Shown: one piece after another, positions 1-6,833 of the stretch
How positions within the stretch are numbered: the stretch's first letter is position 1
How the letters are laid out: the number at the start of each line of letters is the position of its first letter
NCBI GenBank assembly: GCA_002347985.1
Contig: DDYM01000013.1
Span: forward strand, 16,313 to 23,605
Direction of reading: 5' to 3'
DNA: 7,293 bases
Origin: Bacteroidetes bacterium UBA2234
GTDB lineage: Bacteria; Bacteroidota; Bacteroidia; NS11-12g; UBA955
The notes under the pieces: model-generated
What the model was told of the DNA's origin: nothing
Databases searched by the model: none
Seen by the model: only the letters and a program-made list of their open reading frames with translations
Translations under genes and position numbers: made by a program

Positions 1-9
1 AGCCCTTTC

Positions 10-267
10 TTGTTTAACTAAAATCACCCAAAATTCACCTTTTCTACAATGCAATAACCCTTTTGTTGAATAGACAAAAACTAGAATTTGTTCAACTTAT
101 CAACAACAACCATATACAAAACAGCCGTAAATATTGTGTAAATCACTTATAATCAATACGTTAATAGAAATCCACATAAAATTGCTGATTTTTTGTTTAA
201 CTTATTACTATCCAAAGTTGTACAAGATAATTTGATATAACTTAAACAAAAACGCATATTTGTATAA
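10..267. promoter_or_regulatory. Array of TTGTNNAA sites upstream of the sigma factor gene (putative operator array)
   Basis: The gene-free leader contains nine copies of TTGTNNAA. On the + strand they start at 10, 63, 88, 134, 193, 218 and 260. On the - strand they occupy 49-42 and 249-242, and the copy at 218-225 (TTGTACAA) is a perfect palindrome. Several extend to a longer consensus: TTGTTTAACT at 10-19, TTGTTCAACTTAT at 88-100, TTGTTTAACTTAT at 193-205, TTGTACAACTT on the - strand from 225, and TTGTTTAAGTTAT on the - strand at 249-237. The copies at 193-205 and 237-249 form an inverted repeat around the palindromic copy. From the base composition of this leader I would expect well under one copy. 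Function is inferred: binding sites for a regulator of the downstream carotenoid genes. A CarH/LitR-like MerR protein is a guess by pathway. Simple AT-rich bias could explain some copies. Confidence 0.5.
231..262 (+). promoter_or_regulatory. Candidate Bacteroidota-type promoter of the sigma factor-lycopene cyclase unit
   Basis: TTTG at 231-234 is separated by 20 bases from CATATTTG at 255-262. The latter matches the phylum's -7 element TAnnTTTG at five of six fixed positions (C for the first T). Transcription would begin only a few bases before the ATG at 277. The - strand TTGTTTAAGTTAT copy (249-237) lies in the spacer and TTGTATAA (260-267) covers the -7 box, a geometry suited to regulation by a bound protein. 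This is a motif match only, in very AT-rich DNA. An alternative pairs TTG at 218-220 with other A/T boxes. Confidence 0.35.
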
Positions 268-276
268 GATATCATT

Positions 277-810
277 ATGAGAATTATACAAAACGACTTC
301 GACAAGAAAATAGCAGGGGAACTTTTACCATTAAGGAATTATGCATTGTCGCTCACGCACGACATGGATGATACCAAGGATTTGGTACAAGACACCATCT
401 TGAAAGCCTATCGCTATCAAGACAAATTCCAAGAAGGAACAAACTTGAGAGGTTGGTTGTATACCATCTTAAAAAATAGCTTCATTAACAACTATCGCAG
501 AGATATGAAGCGAAATACATTTTTGGACAGCACAGACAACTCCTATTTCATCGACTTGCCATCGCACAAGATCGACAATGATGCGGAGACCAAGTTTATC
601 CGTAAAGACCTTGAGGCTGCAATTGAAGATTTGTCGTTCGATTTACGCGTAACTTTCAAACTCAATACTGAAGGATACAAATACCATGAAATTGCAGAAG
701 AAATGCAAATTCCAATTGGCACTGTAAAAACCCGCATATTTGTCGCCCGCAGAATTTTGCGTGAGCGTTTAAAAGAATATGCTGAGGTATACGGATTACA
801 AATGGCGTAA
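277..810 (+). CDS. ECF-type RNA polymerase sigma-70 factor
   Basis: A 177-residue sigma factor of ECF size and layout that would direct RNA polymerase to a specific promoter set. Region 2 spans about residues 16-78, with DDTKDLVQDTILKAY (core binding) and FQEGTNLRGWLYTILKN followed by NNYRR (-10 recognition). A short acidic linker follows. Region 4 spans about 112-165, with a helix-turn-helix at 136-161 (YHEIAEEMQIPIGTVKTRI). No transmembrane or anti-sigma gene lies beside it in the window. The ATG at 277 is the natural start: the fold begins shortly after it, and no Shine-Dalgarno is visible, as is common in this phylum. The cyclase gene starts 16 bases after the stop, so the two are probably co-transcribed. 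ECF sigma factors are often found beside carotenoid genes in Bacteroidota, so the inferred role is control of pigment synthesis, perhaps in response to light or oxidative stress. The upstream TTGTNNAA array may control it. Confidence 0.93.
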   Translation: MRIIQNDFDKKIAGELLPLRNYALSLTHDMDDTKDLVQDTILKAYRYQDKFQEGTNLRGWLYTILKNSFINNYRRDMKRNTFLDSTDNSYFIDLPSHKIDNDAETKFIRKDLEAAIEDLSFDLRVTFKLNTEGYKYHEIAEEMQIPIGTVKTRIFVARRILRERLKEYAEVYGLQMA

Positions 811-813
811 ATT

Positions 814-827
814 TGAGGAATTCCTCA
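814..827. promoter_or_regulatory. Perfect 14-bp palindrome at the lycopene cyclase start codon
   Basis: TGAGGAATTCCTCA is a perfect palindrome that fills most of the 16-base gap between the sigma factor stop and the cyclase gene. It ends on the A of the ATG at 827. Its left half includes GAGG (815-818), eight bases before the ATG, which could serve as a weak ribosome binding site. A loopless palindrome cannot form a good hairpin, so if functional it would more likely be a protein site or an RNA dimer contact. A 14-bp palindrome somewhere in 7 kb is not improbable by chance; only its position makes it notable. Confidence 0.3.
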
Positions 828-1531
828 TGATATCTGATCAATACACTTATTTATTCCTCAACACAATTACCATTCTAGGCCCTTTGGCTTTGTCGTTCGA
901 CAAAAAAGTAGCCTTTTATAAAAGCTGGAAAAACTTTGGGATATCCATGATTGTCACCAGTACAATCTACATCCTGTGGGATATTTGGTTTACCAAAATC
1001 AATGTCTGGGCTTTCAATCCCAAATACGTCATCGGAAGTTGGATTGCATCACTACCCCTCGAAGAGTATTTATTCTTTATTATCATCCCCTATGCGTGTT
1101 TATTTATCTATGCTTGTCTGAAAGCCTACTTACCCAATTTCTCTTTTAAGAAATCAATGAAACCAGCAATGGCTATTCTATTGGCATGTAGCCTTTGGGC
1201 CATCGTATTGAATCCAACACATCTATACACAACCGTTACCTTCGGCTTCTTATTTATCACGTTGGCTGTATTGTGGGCCACAGGAAACACCCAGAATTTA
1301 TCTCACATATTCCTAGCATGGATTATTGCGCTGATACCAATGGCCTATGTAAATGGCGTACTCACCGGCAAACCCGTTTTAATTTACAATAACGCACAGA
1401 ATCTAGGCATTCGAATAGGAACAATCCCAATGGAAGACTTTTTCTATAACATGGTATACATGCTTTGGATGATATTGATTTACGAGTTTCTCAACAAGAA
1501 AATATCAAAAAACACATCTAACAACATTTAG
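827..1531 (+). CDS. crtYcd: Lycopene cyclase, CrtYcd (fused heterodimer-type) family
   Basis: A 234-residue integral membrane protein predicted to cyclise the ends of lycopene to carotene rings (carotenoid biosynthesis, inner membrane). About seven hydrophobic segments are visible, near residues 4-22, 37-55, 81-102, 115-128, 134-152, 158-179 and 204-222. Both halves of the family signature are present. The CrtYc-like half has WDIWFTKINVWAFNPKYV (51-68) and PLEEYLFF (77-84). The CrtYd-like half has YNNAQNLGIRIGTIP (187-201) followed by MEDFFYN (202-208), with the acidic residues expected for catalysis. I place the start at ATG 827. An upstream in-frame ATG at 779 would add 16 charged residues encoded inside the sigma factor gene and lies outside the family's usual N-terminus. 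Ring type (beta or other, one end or both) cannot be told. No crtI, crtB or crtZ lies in the window; they may lie left of position 1 or elsewhere. Confidence 0.9.
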   Translation: MISDQYTYLFLNTITILGPLALSFDKKVAFYKSWKNFGISMIVTSTIYILWDIWFTKINVWAFNPKYVIGSWIASLPLEEYLFFIIIPYACLFIYACLKAYLPNFSFKKSMKPAMAILLACSLWAIVLNPTHLYTTVTFGFLFITLAVLWATGNTQNLSHIFLAWIIALIPMAYVNGVLTGKPVLIYNNAQNLGIRIGTIPMEDFFYNMVYMLWMILIYEFLNKKISKNTSNNI

Positions 1532-1533
1532 GA

Positions 1534-1558
1534 ATTCAACAACTCACATTGTTTGAAT
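1534..1558 (+). terminator. Weak hairpin after the lycopene cyclase gene
   Basis: In the 93-base gap between the convergent cyclase and MCE genes, ATTCAACAA (1534-1542) can pair with TTGTTTGAAT (1549-1558) across a six-base loop, with T1552 bulged. This gives a nine-pair A/T-rich stem just after the cyclase stop. No clear T-tract follows, so it is at best a weak or processing hairpin. The rest of the gap shows nothing recognisable. Confidence 0.25.
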
Positions 1559-1624
1559 ACCTTTCAAATCAACAACGGTCTCAGAGAAGATACTAAAACT
1601 AAAAATCTGTCAGCATTGAATCAA

Positions 1625-2599
1625 TTAATGCCAAACAGCCGTATCGGACAAACTCTTTTTCTTGGCTTTCTTACGTTGACTCTTGGTACCAGGAATGGGT
1701 ATATACTTCTCCGGATATTTCTTCAAATCCAACATAATCCTTTGCAATTCAGCATTGCTATTGCGAATGTCAGAGTAAAGCGCTTCATCCTTCAATAACT
1801 TGCCCATACTTCCCTTCCCTTGGTTCAAATCATTTAACAAGAGAGCCAGCTTTTCACTGCTAGCAGATAAGTTATTCAACAACTCAGTAATTTGAACAGA
1901 ATCAATTTGTCTGCCCGCCTTATTGAAATGTTCCAATCCTTCTCTCAATTGCCTATCATATTCCGGCAAATTACCTGCGAAAGTATTTAAACTACCCGAT
2001 GTTTGCTTAAGGGCGGGTTCCATGGCGGCAATCGTTTTACGAATTTCAATAATGGTTGAGGTTAACTCATGCAAAACCACAGGCACACTATTCACAGCTT
2101 CATGCAATTCTTGCTTATGAAGAAATGCATTTAATGTTCCAAACAATGAATCAGCGCTATTCGTAACATTCATCACTTTTGAATTGATCATACCAAAAAC
2201 ATCCTTAGAATATTCCGGTGAAAGCACATCTCCATCTTCAGCAAATTCTTTGGATGTGCCTTTTAACAATTTCAATGTAACACCACCCAACAATTGCGCT
2301 TCGATTTTAATTTTCGAGTCTTCCGGAATGTCCATGTCTGAACTCACTTCTACAATGGCAACAATCTTTTGATGTTCGTCCATCTTAAGACTTCTAACCA
2401 TGCCAATCTTAAAGCCGTTGTACATCAACTTGGTACCAACAGACAAACCCTGGGTATTATCGTAATACACCTTAAAATTTCTACCACGATCAAACAGGTT
2501 ATCTCTGCCCATCATGAAATTGTAACCTAACAAGAGAATGCAGATCGACACAATGGCGAGCACCCCAACTTTGAATTCGTTTGATAGTCCTTTAAACAC
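1625..2599 (-). CDS. MlaD/MCE-family phospholipid-transport substrate-binding protein
   Basis: A 324-residue MCE protein, read from a GTG start at 2599-2597. It has a single N-terminal membrane anchor (about 11-29, VGVLAIVSICILLLGYNFM). One MCE domain follows (about 40-115, with VYYDNTQGLSVGTKLMYNG and IPEDSKIKIEAQLLGG). A long helical segment spans about 137-260. The conserved Bacteroidota tail KGSMGKLLKDEALY (262-275) leads into a lysine/arginine-rich stretch (306-316). MCE proteins form rings that carry phospholipids between inner and outer membranes with an MlaE/MlaF-type ABC transporter, which is not in this window. The frame stays open upstream to an ATG at 2683, but those 28 extra codons run through the terminator of the preceding gene and precede the normal N-terminus, so they were excluded. 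The GTG sits just before KGLSNEFKVG, which matches the usual family start. The gene ends convergently with the cyclase, 93 bases away. Confidence 0.9.
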   Translation of the reverse strand: MFKGLSNEFKVGVLAIVSICILLLGYNFMMGRDNLFDRGRNFKVYYDNTQGLSVGTKLMYNGFKIGMVRSLKMDEHQKIVAIVEVSSDMDIPEDSKIKIEAQLLGGVTLKLLKGTSKEFAEDGDVLSPEYSKDVFGMINSKVMNVTNSADSLFGTLNAFLHKQELHEAVNSVPVVLHELTSTIIEIRKTIAAMEPALKQTSGSLNTFAGNLPEYDRQLREGLEHFNKAGRQIDSVQITELLNNLSASSEKLALLLNDLNQGKGSMGKLLKDEALYSDIRNSNAELQRIMLDLKKYPEKYIPIPGTKSQRKKAKKKSLSDTAVWH

Positions 2600-2614
2600 A
2601 GTAGAATCGTTATT

Positions 2615-2622
2615 CAAAAATA
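2615..2622 (-). promoter_or_regulatory. Candidate -7 element (TATTTTTG) for the MCE gene
   Basis: On the - strand, TATTTTTG exactly matches the Bacteroidota -7 consensus TAnnTTTG. It lies 15 bases before the proposed GTG start and downstream of the terminator of the preceding gene, where a new promoter would be needed. No TTG stands at the usual -33 distance; the nearest is only 11 bases upstream. In A/T-rich DNA this is a modest match. Confidence 0.3.
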
Positions 2623-2643
2623 AGTAAAAAATACAATGCTTAT

Positions 2644-2681
2644 AAAAAAAGAAAGGCCCCCGTCTCAGACGGGGGCCTTTC
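2644..2681 (-). terminator. Strong intrinsic terminator of the giant surface protein gene
   Basis: GAAAGGCCCCCGTC (2651-2664) and GACGGGGGCCTTTC (2668-2681) form a perfect 14-bp, G+C-rich stem with a three-base loop. Read on the - strand, the stem is followed at once by seven Ts (2650-2644). It lies 18 bases after the TAA of the giant gene. No T-run follows on the + strand, so it acts leftwards only. It should separate giant-gene transcription from the MCE gene. Confidence 0.95.
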
Positions 2682-2699
2682 ACTATGAAATCTTAATGA

Positions 2700-5600
2700 T
2701 TAGTGTTTAACTACAACACGCTTCGTAACAGTTTCACCGTTGTTGGTCAAGTTCACGAAGTAGATACCTTCGCTCACATTGCTCAAGTCGATTTGAGTGT
2801 TACCAAATCCACCTTGCAAGTTATCCAACTTAGATACAACTGCACCGAATGCATTTGTTACTACTACATTCAAAGGTTGGTTGTTGGTCAAGTTATAACC
2901 TACAGTCAACAATCCAGTAGTTGGGTTAGGATGAACAGAAACTGCATCTTGCAACTTCACGTTCTCAGTTCCCATGTAAGTGTTGAAGCAATTTGGTGGG
3001 TAAGAAACGTATACTGGACGAGAAACCGCAGTTGCTTCGTTTCCACTAGGATCAACCAAAGAGTAGTTGATATAGTAAACACCAGCTTCCATCACGTTCA
3101 CGTTATGTCCCAATACTTTCACCAATGGCATCAAGTCACCAGAAGAATAGTAGTTATCACGTACGATCAAACCAGACATTGCCCAGAAAGGAGTAGCAAT
3201 ACAAACAGAGATCGCAGGTGCAGTGATTGTTGGAGCAATTCTATCAACAACCTTGATGAAACGCTGCTTAGTTGTAACGTTACCGCTACCATCTGTACAA
3301 GTGAAGGTTTCAACGTAAGTACCCAAAGTATAAGCATCAACTTTACCAGTCTTAGTCAAAGAAAGCTGAGACTTAGCGTAGTAGTTATCAGATACAGTTA
3401 CTGAACGTGAATAGTAAGCGTTGTTTACGTCATGCAATACAGTGTCGCTAGTATTCAACTCAATTTCAGGAGCGATATAATCGTCAACACGGTAGTTCAA
3501 TACATAACCATCTTCAGTTGCTTTGTTTCCAGATGGATCCGCAGCTTTGTAAGTTACAGGGTATGTAGCACGGATGTTAGTATTTACTGGACCGTTGAAA
3601 CCAGGGTTCTTAGATACGAAGATAGAACCGTTGCAAGGATCGATTGCGTATACATCATCAACGAACACACCACCAATTTGAACATTGATAGTAGTACCGT
3701 CTACGATAGCTTTACCCAATTTCAAGATGCTAGGAACTTTAGTATCTTTTACGATTACAGTACGCTTGATAGAGATCGCATTTTTCTGTGCATCAGATAC
3801 AGAGTATACCAAAGTGTAAACACCTACTACACCTGCATCAACTTTACCAGCAATTTTAATAGCAGAAGTCAAGTTACCGTCGTTAGCATCGATCGCTACA
3901 GCACCTGGCTCAGTGTAGGTATCACACTGCTCCAACACCATAGTGTCTTTACCATTCAAAGTCAACTTCGGAGCAGTTTTGTCCAAAGCAACAATTACAG
4001 TACGGAACTTAGTTACAGCATTGTTTCCAGATGCATCACGCAAATCGAAACGGAAGGTATAGATACCAGGAGCAGAACAATCCAAGTCAGTAGTTACAAC
4101 AACCTTAGAAGTCATATCACCTTCAGTTGCATCACTACCTTTAAATGTAGTACCAGCCACTTCAGAGTAACAAGCAGTCTTAGAAGCTGTTTTCTCAACA
4201 CGTACAGTGTCGCCACCAACCAAAGTGATCACAGGAGCCTGACCATCGTTAGCCAATGTCAATACGTAATCTTCGAATTCACCTACAGTGTTGATTCCAC
4301 AATAAGAGTTAGAGAATGCACCGTAAGAAACACCTACACGCATACGAGTATTTCCTTCGAATGAATTTGAAATATCAGGAACAGTGAATTTACCAGATGC
4401 AGAAGCACCAGAAATTGTACCGCTGCTGTATACTTCTTCACCAGCATCAGCGAAGTCACCATCGATATTCCAATCAACCCAAGCTTTGTAGTTTACTGAG
4501 TTAGAAATCGTGTTACGTCCGATAGACAAGTCATAAGTACCACCGAATGTCAATTTAGCAGCAGGAACTTTGTCAGCGAAATTGGTGTAGTAATCAATAC
4601 CTGAAGTAGAAGTGTTGTTGATCAATTCAGTGCTACCAGATTTAACAGTAACGTTATTGATTCCTACGTCAGCAGACATCAAATCAACCAAAGGCACACA
4701 GTAGTCCAAACAAACAACATATTTGTTCTTGATCAATTTCTTTTCAGTAGCAGTTTTACCACCTACAGAATTGTAAGCACTCAAAGTGAATGTGTAAGCA
4801 CCACCCTTTTGGAATTTCAACTGAGGGTTTTGGCTATTTTTAGTTGTACCGTTTTCGAAAGTGAATGTAGTTGGGAAAATGCTCCACTCGAAAGTATTTG
4901 CATAATCAGTCTTTGTAGTTACTGTAACAACATCACCAATGTTTGGACGAACGTTGCTTGCAGTGTAATCCAAGTAGCCAGGAGTAGTTGGAGTATTGAT
5001 TGTGATTGATTTGCAGAATGTATCAACACCTGTACAAGTCAATGCAACCAAACAAACTTTGTAGCTACCATCTGTGTAAAATGCACGAGTGTAATCAGTA
5101 GCGCTAGACTCAGGATTACCATCAATATCCCATTCGTAAGTAGGAAGACCTTTTACATTGGTAGAAGCATTGATAAAGTTTACATTCACACCGTTTGCAG
5201 CTGGATTGTAATCAGTAGTCCATTTTGCAGAAGGCTTAACCGCTGGAGCCAATACTGAAGTCCAGTTGATGATGAAACCGTTGGCAGTACCAGAAGCATT
5301 TGATTCAAAAGTGATGTAAACCGCACCACTCGTAGTAACGATTTTCGCGGTATCCCATTTAGAAACGTTTGTTCCGTCAATTGTAGCAATCAATTTGCTA
5401 GGTGTAGCTTCTTTTGCATCATAAATACGCAAGATATCACCATTGTCAGCCAATTTCAATTCTGTGAACGACAAAGTAATTTTGGTCGCACCACAAGGAA
5501 TGATTTTGAAATAGTCAATTGAAGTCTTACGACCATTGCCATAAGGAGCAGTTGGTCCACCGTTATCATACAAACGACCGGTCTTAGATTGAGCCTCTTT

Positions 5601-6785
5601 TGAAGGACCCATATAGTATTCAGTAGGAGCAATACACTCTACATAACGGTCTTTACAAAGTTTCTTAGAAGGCCCGATATCATTAGAAGATGTCAAACAC
5701 ACTTTGTACCATCCCAATTCACTCAAGGTAAACTTTGGATTCTGAACTGAAGAAGTTTGGTTGTCAACTCCTGTTGGAGAAGTCAATTCCCAAGACCAAC
5801 TATATGCACCATTGTTACTCAAATCATACATGGTAACATCATAATAGATTTCAGATTGGTTTGTTGAAGCAACAAAATCTGCTGTTGGAACGGCAGTAGG
5901 AGCAACTATCGTTACGGATTTAGAGGCAGAATCTGCCAATCCACAATAGTTCACTACCATCTTCACATCATATGTACCTGCAGATGCCCATTTGGCAGCA
6001 CCTTTATCAGTTGTATTGCTGTATCCAGTGTATGGAGGAGCAACCGCCTTGTCAAATGTCCACTTATATGCATAACCACTACTTGGGTTAATCGCACTAA
6101 ACTTCACATTGGTTTTTACATAGTTAGTACCTGTTGGAACAATAAAGTTTGCAGTTGGAGTAGCTCCTAACTTCAAATTCAATTCCAAGTCAATTACGTT
6201 TCCGTAAGTCTGTGCTTGACCGCAACCATTCGATGCTGACATCGTGTATACCTGAGCACCACCACGAATACGCATGTAGCTCAAGCCAGTTGAAGTCCAA
6301 CAAGGCATTTTCAAGTTGAAACTTGTAACACCTGAAGCGATGCTGGAACTAGGATCTACCAAACACTCAGAAGTAGCGAAACTACCGTCACGGTTTGCAT
6401 CAATCCAGATTCCAATACGAGATCCCCATCCCTGAGAAGCCCAAGTACCGCCTGTTACAGTTACTGTGATTGTTTCACTCGCTGTCACATCAAATCCTTT
6501 ACCAGAGTTCAAGATACCCTTGTAAGAACTTGCAGAAGCAGAAGACGTACATCCAAGACCCGTGTAAGACGCCAAAGTTGTACCTTTTGCGTTTTTCACA
6601 GCGACGTCAATGATGTCACCAGGTGATTCAGTCGGGTTACCCGAACCAAGAATGCACCCACCACATCCCCAGGAAGTTGTTCCCGAGCATGGCGTTTGCG
6701 CTTTCAAAGAACTCGAAGTGAATAATCCACCCACGAGAACCCCTAAAAACGCAAGCTTTTTGAGTTGTGTAATTGTTGATTTCAT
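2700..6785 (-). CDS. Giant secreted multi-domain surface protein (GEVED, PKD, CUB-like, Ig-like) with T9SS sorting domain
   Basis: A 1361-residue exported protein with no catalytic domain that I recognise; probably a surface adhesin or matrix protein. A signal peptide covers about 1-30 (KKLAFLGVLVGG core, cleavage near LKA/Q). A divergent GEVED-like module follows at about 40-205 (IGIWIDANRDGSF; ends GNVIDLELN). Two PKD-like domains lie at about 209-295 and 301-384, then a CUB-like domain at about 390-512. Two more PKD-like domains cover about 518-598 and 604-692. A typical GEVED domain spans about 696-845 (AWVDWNIDGDFADAGEEVY, GEFEDYVLTL). About five DUF5011/HYR-like Ig repeats run from about 848 to 1262. 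The C-terminal 80 residues are a type A T9SS sorting domain (VHPNPTTGLLTV, EGIYFVNLTNNG, KRVVVKH). T9SS would export the protein across the outer membrane and remove this domain. The ATG at 6785 directly precedes a canonical signal peptide. A 112-base leader separates it from the upstream amidase gene, and a strong terminator follows. Ligand unknown. Confidence 0.93.
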   Translation of the reverse strand: MKSTITQLKKLAFLGVLVGGLFTSSSLKAQTPCSGTTSWGCGGCILGSGNPTESPGDIIDVAVKNAKGTTLASYTGLGCTSSASASSYKGILNSGKGFDVTASETITVTVTGGTWASQGWGSRIGIWIDANRDGSFATSECLVDPSSSIASGVTSFNLKMPCWTSTGLSYMRIRGGAQVYTMSASNGCGQAQTYGNVIDLELNLKLGATPTANFIVPTGTNYVKTNVKFSAINPSSGYAYKWTFDKAVAPPYTGYSNTTDKGAAKWASAGTYDVKMVVNYCGLADSASKSVTIVAPTAVPTADFVASTNQSEIYYDVTMYDLSNNGAYSWSWELTSPTGVDNQTSSVQNPKFTLSELGWYKVCLTSSNDIGPSKKLCKDRYVECIAPTEYYMGPSKEAQSKTGRLYDNGGPTAPYGNGRKTSIDYFKIIPCGATKITLSFTELKLADNGDILRIYDAKEATPSKLIATIDGTNVSKWDTAKIVTTSGAVYITFESNASGTANGFIINWTSVLAPAVKPSAKWTTDYNPAANGVNVNFINASTNVKGLPTYEWDIDGNPESSATDYTRAFYTDGSYKVCLVALTCTGVDTFCKSITINTPTTPGYLDYTASNVRPNIGDVVTVTTKTDYANTFEWSIFPTTFTFENGTTKNSQNPQLKFQKGGAYTFTLSAYNSVGGKTATEKKLIKNKYVVCLDYCVPLVDLMSADVGINNVTVKSGSTELINNTSTSGIDYYTNFADKVPAAKLTFGGTYDLSIGRNTISNSVNYKAWVDWNIDGDFADAGEEVYSSGTISGASASGKFTVPDISNSFEGNTRMRVGVSYGAFSNSYCGINTVGEFEDYVLTLANDGQAPVITLVGGDTVRVEKTASKTACYSEVAGTTFKGSDATEGDMTSKVVVTTDLDCSAPGIYTFRFDLRDASGNNAVTKFRTVIVALDKTAPKLTLNGKDTMVLEQCDTYTEPGAVAIDANDGNLTSAIKIAGKVDAGVVGVYTLVYSVSDAQKNAISIKRTVIVKDTKVPSILKLGKAIVDGTTINVQIGGVFVDDVYAIDPCNGSIFVSKNPGFNGPVNTNIRATYPVTYKAADPSGNKATEDGYVLNYRVDDYIAPEIELNTSDTVLHDVNNAYYSRSVTVSDNYYAKSQLSLTKTGKVDAYTLGTYVETFTCTDGSGNVTTKQRFIKVVDRIAPTITAPAISVCIATPFWAMSGLIVRDNYYSSGDLMPLVKVLGHNVNVMEAGVYYINYSLVDPSGNEATAVSRPVYVSYPPNCFNTYMGTENVKLQDAVSVHPNPTTGLLTVGYNLTNNQPLNVVVTNAFGAVVSKLDNLQGGFGNTQIDLSNVSEGIYFVNLTNNGETVTKRVVVKH
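3000..4244 (-). repeat. Coding region of about five tandem Ig-like (DUF5011/HYR-type) domains
   Basis: Residues 848-1262 of the giant protein hold successive domains of about 75-85 residues, beginning near 850, 937, 1017, 1105 and 1184. Most open with an (I/T)AP-type strand (QAPVITL, TAPKLTL, IAPEIEL, IAPTITA). Most close with a D.SGN turn (RDASGN, ADPSGN, TDGSGN, VDPSGN) and an R.V.V-type strand. Repeats four and five share V.DNYY after the first strand. Protein-level similarity is clear but DNA copies are diverged, so this is an old expansion. Exact boundaries are approximate, and the third unit (1017-1102) is the least typical, with VKDTKVPSI as its opening. Confidence 0.7.
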
Positions 6786-6809
6786 AGTTTTTGTTTAAAG
6801 ATATTTTCA

Positions 6810-6833
6810 CAAATGACGCGAAAAAGTCATTTG
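6810..6833. promoter_or_regulatory. Inverted repeat in the leader of the giant surface protein gene
   Basis: CAAATGAC (6810-6817) and GTCATTTG (6826-6833) are perfect 8-bp inverted arms separated by eight bases. They lie 25-48 bases upstream of the giant gene's ATG, in the 112-base gap after the amidase gene. On the transcript they could form a small hairpin with a U-rich loop, and as DNA they could be an operator. The rest of the gap (6834-6897) is A/T-rich with no convincing promoter or terminator; the nearest -7-like box is TATCTTTA (- strand, 6803-6796). Confidence 0.4.

Noticed and set aside
1..276. A small gene, tRNA or ncRNA in the left leader
   Set aside because: The sequence is A/T-rich with frequent stops in all frames, no tRNA-like fold, and no G+C-rich structured segment; only the repeat array and a promoter candidate were seen.
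779..826. Upstream ATG at 779 as the start of the lycopene cyclase
   Set aside because: It lies inside the sigma factor gene and adds a charged 16-residue extension not expected in the family; ATG 827 begins close to the first membrane helix.
1553..1798. 81-codon + strand open frame overlapping the MCE gene end
   Set aside because: It is mostly antisense to the well-supported MCE gene and has no recognisable features.
2703..4364. Two long + strand open frames (2703-3404 and 3432-4364) opposite the giant gene
   Set aside because: They are antisense shadows. Their translations are low-complexity S/T/R/V-rich with no recognisable domain, whereas the opposite strand encodes clear PKD, GEVED, Ig and T9SS domains.
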